DNA from: Thermoflexaceae bacterium
GTDB taxonomy: Bacteria; Bacillota; Clostridia; Lachnospirales; Lachnospiraceae
Direction of reading: 5' to 3'
DNA: 36,086 nucleotides
NCBI GenBank assembly: GCA_029226085.1
Contig: JAQXXN010000217.1
Location: forward strand, 1-36,086
Within the stretch, counting starts at the first letter, position 1. Each line of letters begins with the position of its first letter. The notes below the pieces were generated by a model, which was not told the origin of the DNA, made no database searches, and was given only the letters and a program-made list of their open reading frames with translations. Positions 33,552 to 36,086 of this stretch are shown here, piece by piece. The position numbers and the translations under genes are program-made.

Positions 33552-34739
33552 ATGATAAACGAACAGTATAAGGCAATGTTAAACGGTAAGTCACAAATCC
33601 GTGTGTTATCGGAATATGCCACAAAGAGAGGGCAGGAAATCGGATATGAAAATGTATTTGATTATAGTCTGGGAAATCCATCCGTACCGGCACCGGAAGG
33701 TTTTACCAGGGCAATGATCGAGTTACTTTCCAATGAAAATCCTATGACACTGCACGGGTACAGCCCAAGCCTTGGCATTACTTCCGTGCGTCAGACGGTA
33801 GCAGAGTCCCTGTCAAGACGTTTTGGAATTCCTTATACTTATGAGGAGATATTCATGACATCCGGAGCGGCAGGTGCCATTGCCCATGCGCTTCGTGCCG
33901 TTTCTAAGCCTGGTGATGAAATTCTTACATTCGCACCGTATTTTCCGGAATACGGGCCGTATGTTGCCGGTACGGGTGCCATACTTAAGGTTGTTCCGGC
34001 AGACACGGAAAGTTTTCAGATTAATTTTGAACAGTTTGAGGCAATGTTAAATACCAATGTTGCGGCAGTACTTATTAATACACCGAATAATCCTTCAGGA
34101 GTCGTATATTCCACGGAGACTATCACAAAGCTTGCGGATATTCTTAGGGCAAAGGAAAAGGAATTCGGTCATGATATTTTTATCATATCGGATGAACCGT
34201 ACCGGGAGATTGTTTTTGATGGGGCAGATTCTCCGGTTGTATCAAGATTTTATGAGAATACCATTGTCTGCTATTCGTTTTCCAAATCGTTATCCCTTCC
34301 GGGAGAGAGAATCGGTTATATTGCAGTAAATCCGGCATGCAAGGATGCAAAAACCATTGTAAACATGTGTGGTCAGATTTCAAGGGGAACAGGTCATAAC
34401 TGTCCTCCGTCCATCATTCAGCTTGCAGTTTCCAGAGTGATTGATGAAACTTCCGATCTTTCTGTATATGAAACGAACATGAATCTCATATATAATAAAC
34501 TGACTGAACTGGGATTTACCTGTGTAAAACCTGGCGGAACCTTTTATATTTTCCCTAAGGCACTGGAAGAGAATGCCGTGGAATTTTGTAACAAGGCATT
34601 AAAGTATGATTTGATACTGGTGCCAAGTGATACTTTCGGATGTCCGGGATTTTTCCGGATGGCTTACTGCATTGACACAGAGAAGGTTATCCGTTCACTG
34701 GATGCACTGGAACGGTTTGTTACGTCAGAATATCGTTAG
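33552..34739 (+). CDS. Class I/II pyridoxal-phosphate aminotransferase
   Basis: A 395-residue fold-type I PLP enzyme. The frame opens at a TTG at 33537, but GGAGG at 33539 points to the ATG at 33552. Signature residues are NTPNNPSG with N180, SDEPYREI with D214 and Y217, and YSFSKSLSLPGERIGY with the Schiff-base lysine K245. The YSPSLGITSVRQTVAESLSRR stretch is typical of aspartate/aromatic-type aminotransferases. The amino donor and acceptor are not predictable. The zinc-ribbon gene follows after 12 bases. Confidence 0.93.
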   Translation: MINEQYKAMLNGKSQIRVLSEYATKRGQEIGYENVFDYSLGNPSVPAPEGFTRAMIELLSNENPMTLHGYSPSLGITSVRQTVAESLSRRFGIPYTYEEIFMTSGAAGAIAHALRAVSKPGDEILTFAPYFPEYGPYVAGTGAILKVVPADTESFQINFEQFEAMLNTNVAAVLINTPNNPSGVVYSTETITKLADILRAKEKEFGHDIFIISDEPYREIVFDGADSPVVSRFYENTIVCYSFSKSLSLPGERIGYIAVNPACKDAKTIVNMCGQISRGTGHNCPPSIIQLAVSRVIDETSDLSVYETNMNLIYNKLTELGFTCVKPGGTFYIFPKALEENAVEFCNKALKYDLILVPSDTFGCPGFFRMAYCIDTEKVIRSLDALERFVTSEYR

Positions 34740-34751
34740 GAGGAAGAAAGT

Positions 34752-35891
34752 GTGAAGATTTGTCCGATTTGTGATAATAAAATATCCGGAACATGGTGTA
34801 AAAACTGTCACCGGTTTGTAAAGCCATGGGAACTGAAAAAGGATATATACATTAATGAGACCCATTCCTCATCCCATGATGCAGGTTGTGAATATCATAA
34901 TCCATCCATTTCGTATGACAGGCAGGAGTACATGCAGCCTGGGTATGAGAATAAGGTTTATGGAAATGCAGCTGGAACACAGCAGAGGCAAAACACACAG
35001 CAAAGACAGCGCACACAACAGAACAACTATACACAACAAAACCGGTCCACAGGGGCGAGAGTGAACGGACAGAAAAAGTCGGGAAGCAATGTGGTGAAAG
35101 TTGTCCGTTGGGTGATAATTATCTATGTAATAATAATCTTTTTGTCTGTAATTGCATCCTTTATTCCGGTAGTGGAGAGTGAGTTCGGCAGCTTTTCCAA
35201 TTTTATCGATGAAATTATAGGGGATAAAGAAAAAAAAGAAAGTGTCAATACGAGGGCAGAGGAAGAAGTAAAGAATTCGTCTGAGACCCTGGCAGTGGAG
35301 GTTACGGAAGAAAACAGGGAAAAGGCGGATCATGATTTCCTATCGGCTATTACGCCGGTATCCACCGAAAAGACAGAGTATGGGGAAACTTACGAGTATT
35401 ATGATGTCAGTGACGTCCAGTCTTTAAATCATGCGTGTGATGCTATGCACATGGATTTTACTATTGATGATTTTCTCGACATGATGTCAGCGGTATTCAT
35501 GGATTACGACATTACCATGGAAGGACATTCGGATGAAACCATGAACTATATGGTAGATTATTCATGGGATGACCCGTATGTATGGTTTGAGGCGGAATTT
35601 ACAGCGGTTTGTGAAGAATTTACGTTGGTGGTTTCTGCGGATACCTCAACAGGAGAAGTTCATTCCTATGAATTTAGAGCTTATGATGCACAGGATGAAT
35701 TTTACACGGCTGTTTATTCATGGTTTGAGGCATACGTGCCGGAGGCATTTAGTTCCAGGAGCGACATGTTAAAGTTTTTTGATGATGTGAAGGAAACCGG
35801 CGGATATAAGGAGATGGAGTCGAATGATTTTCTTATCAGTTGCTTTCTTCTGGGTGGATATGTATCCGTCACGGTAGGACCGTTGTATTAG
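34752..35891 (+). CDS. Membrane protein with N-terminal zinc ribbon, unknown function
   Basis: A 379-residue protein starting at GTG with AGGAGG upstream. The first 20 residues form a zinc ribbon (C4, C7, C16, C19 as CPIC and CKNC). A low-complexity Gln/Thr/Asn/Arg stretch with repeated TQQ units (76-97) leads to one membrane helix (about 115-141). The remainder, about 240 residues, is acidic and probably outside the cell; it opens with a charged linker and then shows a repeated aromatic/acidic pattern (DYSWDDPYVWFEAEF). A cytosolic zinc ribbon tethered to an external domain recurs in Firmicutes proteins. I do not recognise the external domain. It is probably co-transcribed with the aminotransferase. 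Confidence 0.8.
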   Translation: MKICPICDNKISGTWCKNCHRFVKPWELKKDIYINETHSSSHDAGCEYHNPSISYDRQEYMQPGYENKVYGNAAGTQQRQNTQQRQRTQQNNYTQQNRSTGARVNGQKKSGSNVVKVVRWVIIIYVIIIFLSVIASFIPVVESEFGSFSNFIDEIIGDKEKKESVNTRAEEEVKNSSETLAVEVTEENREKADHDFLSAITPVSTEKTEYGETYEYYDVSDVQSLNHACDAMHMDFTIDDFLDMMSAVFMDYDITMEGHSDETMNYMVDYSWDDPYVWFEAEFTAVCEEFTLVVSADTSTGEVHSYEFRAYDAQDEFYTAVYSWFEAYVPEAFSSRSDMLKFFDDVKETGGYKEMESNDFLISCFLLGGYVSVTVGPLY

Positions 35892-35901
35892 GAAAATTTT
35901 T

Positions 35902-35956
35902 AAATAGTCAGACAGAATTTGCAAATTATTTGCAGATTTTGTTTGACTATTTTTTT
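35902..35956 (+). terminator. Long-stem terminator overlapping the next promoter
   Basis: Arms 35902-35918 and 35936-35952 pair over 17 bp with two G-U pairs, then a T-run. The loop holds the first TTGCAA operator-like site and the right arm contains the -35 box of the following promoter. Confidence 0.85.
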
Positions 35957-35994
35957 GTGCAGGTATATAATTTGAAATTGCAAATGAATTGCAA
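35919..35994. promoter_or_regulatory. Two TTGCAA-N5-TTGCAR sites flanking the promoter
   Basis: TTGCAA at 35919-35924 with TTGCAG at 35930-35935, and TTGCAA at 35978-35983 with TTGCAA at 35989-35994. Both sites have 11-bp spacing, and TTGCAA is self-complementary. One site lies upstream of the -35 box and one just after the -10 box, as in autoregulated metal regulators. The first can be read as TTGCAAAT-T-ATTTGCAG, the 7-1-7 type of layout of Fur-family boxes. Confidence 0.55.
35943..35971 (+). promoter_or_regulatory. Promoter of the Fur-like gene
   Basis: TTGACT (35943-35948), 17 bases, perfect TATAAT (35966-35971). Confidence 0.75.
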
Positions 35995-36025
35995 ATTATT
36001 ATAGAATTTTAGCTGAGGTCAGTTT

Positions 36026-36086
36026 ATGGCAAGGGAAACAGGATATTCAACCAGGAAACGTACGTGGATTTTACAGTATTTTTCCG
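36026..36086 (+). CDS. Probable Fur-family regulator, first 20 codons only
   Basis: The gene runs off the window. The readable start, MARETGYSTRKRTWILQYFS, resembles the first helix of Fur/Zur/PerR regulators (YST-x-x-R-x-x-IL-x-Y-x). A GAGGT site precedes the ATG. A strong promoter with two palindromic sites upstream fits an autoregulated metal sensor. With so little sequence, another winged-helix family is possible. Confidence 0.5.
   Translation, partial: MARETGYSTRKRTWILQYFS

Overview
The window looks like a chromosomal segment of a gut-type member of the Firmicutes, class Clostridia, most likely family Lachnospiraceae; the genus cannot be fixed from the sequence. The grounds are strong AGGAGG ribosome binding sites, TTGACA/TATAAT promoters with 17-base spacers, moderate-to-low GC, lipoprotein-type substrate-binding proteins with no outer-membrane partners, and protein relationships (MocR, DUF368, HD-GYP, FchA/FolD, yybP-ykoY and cobalamin riboswitches). 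There are no tRNA or rRNA genes, insertion sequences, phage genes or CRISPR arrays. The region reads as ordinary chromosome packed with small operons.

Layout. 1-2.7 kb: a MocR/PdxR-type regulator divergent from an SDR oxidoreductase and an NTF2/ketosteroid-isomerase-fold protein, with two exact direct repeats over the shared promoter. 2.8-7.4 kb (+): MATE exporter, cytidylate-kinase-like protein, purD, and an HD-GYP protein with an external CBM2-like domain. 7.4-11.8 kb (-): a PurF paralogue without its glutaminase cysteine, a DtxR-family regulator, an ABC-F ATPase and a PHP phosphoesterase, all in one direction. 11.9-18.3 kb (+): an orphan FeoB-associated mini-protein, two complete polar amino acid ABC transporters, and between them a manganese (yybP-ykoY) riboswitch with mntP. 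The second transporter has a substrate-binding protein that appears circularly permuted. 18.4-22.1 kb: a lipoprotein, a membrane HD-GYP protein and a chemoreceptor. 22.2-24 kb: a GT2 glycosyltransferase and a DUF368 polyprenyl-phosphate translocase. 24-28.2 kb: MarR plus a heterodimeric ABC exporter, with two tandem operator-like palindromes behind the promoter. 28.4-30 kb: fchA-like and folD genes of one-carbon metabolism. 30-33.4 kb: a cobalamin riboswitch controlling a BtuFCD-type importer. 33.5-36 kb: an aminotransferase, a zinc-ribbon membrane protein, and the first 20 codons of a probable Fur-family regulator.

Three observations stand out. First, the permuted SBP at 15844-16713 can be demonstrated by aligning it to its neighbour at 12254-13159. 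Second, the FolD at 29101 has lost two of the usual cyclohydrolase residues and sits beside a dedicated FchA-type cyclohydrolase, which suggests a split of the two activities. Third, the PurF paralogue keeps its PRPP loop and four cysteines that match iron-sulfur ligands but begins MGG instead of MCG. Metal and cofactor control is a theme (Mn riboswitch, B12 riboswitch, DtxR family, a probable Fur family protein). I did not find an unmistakable new multi-gene system; the best candidates are the permuted-SBP transporter and the split FolD/FchA pair.
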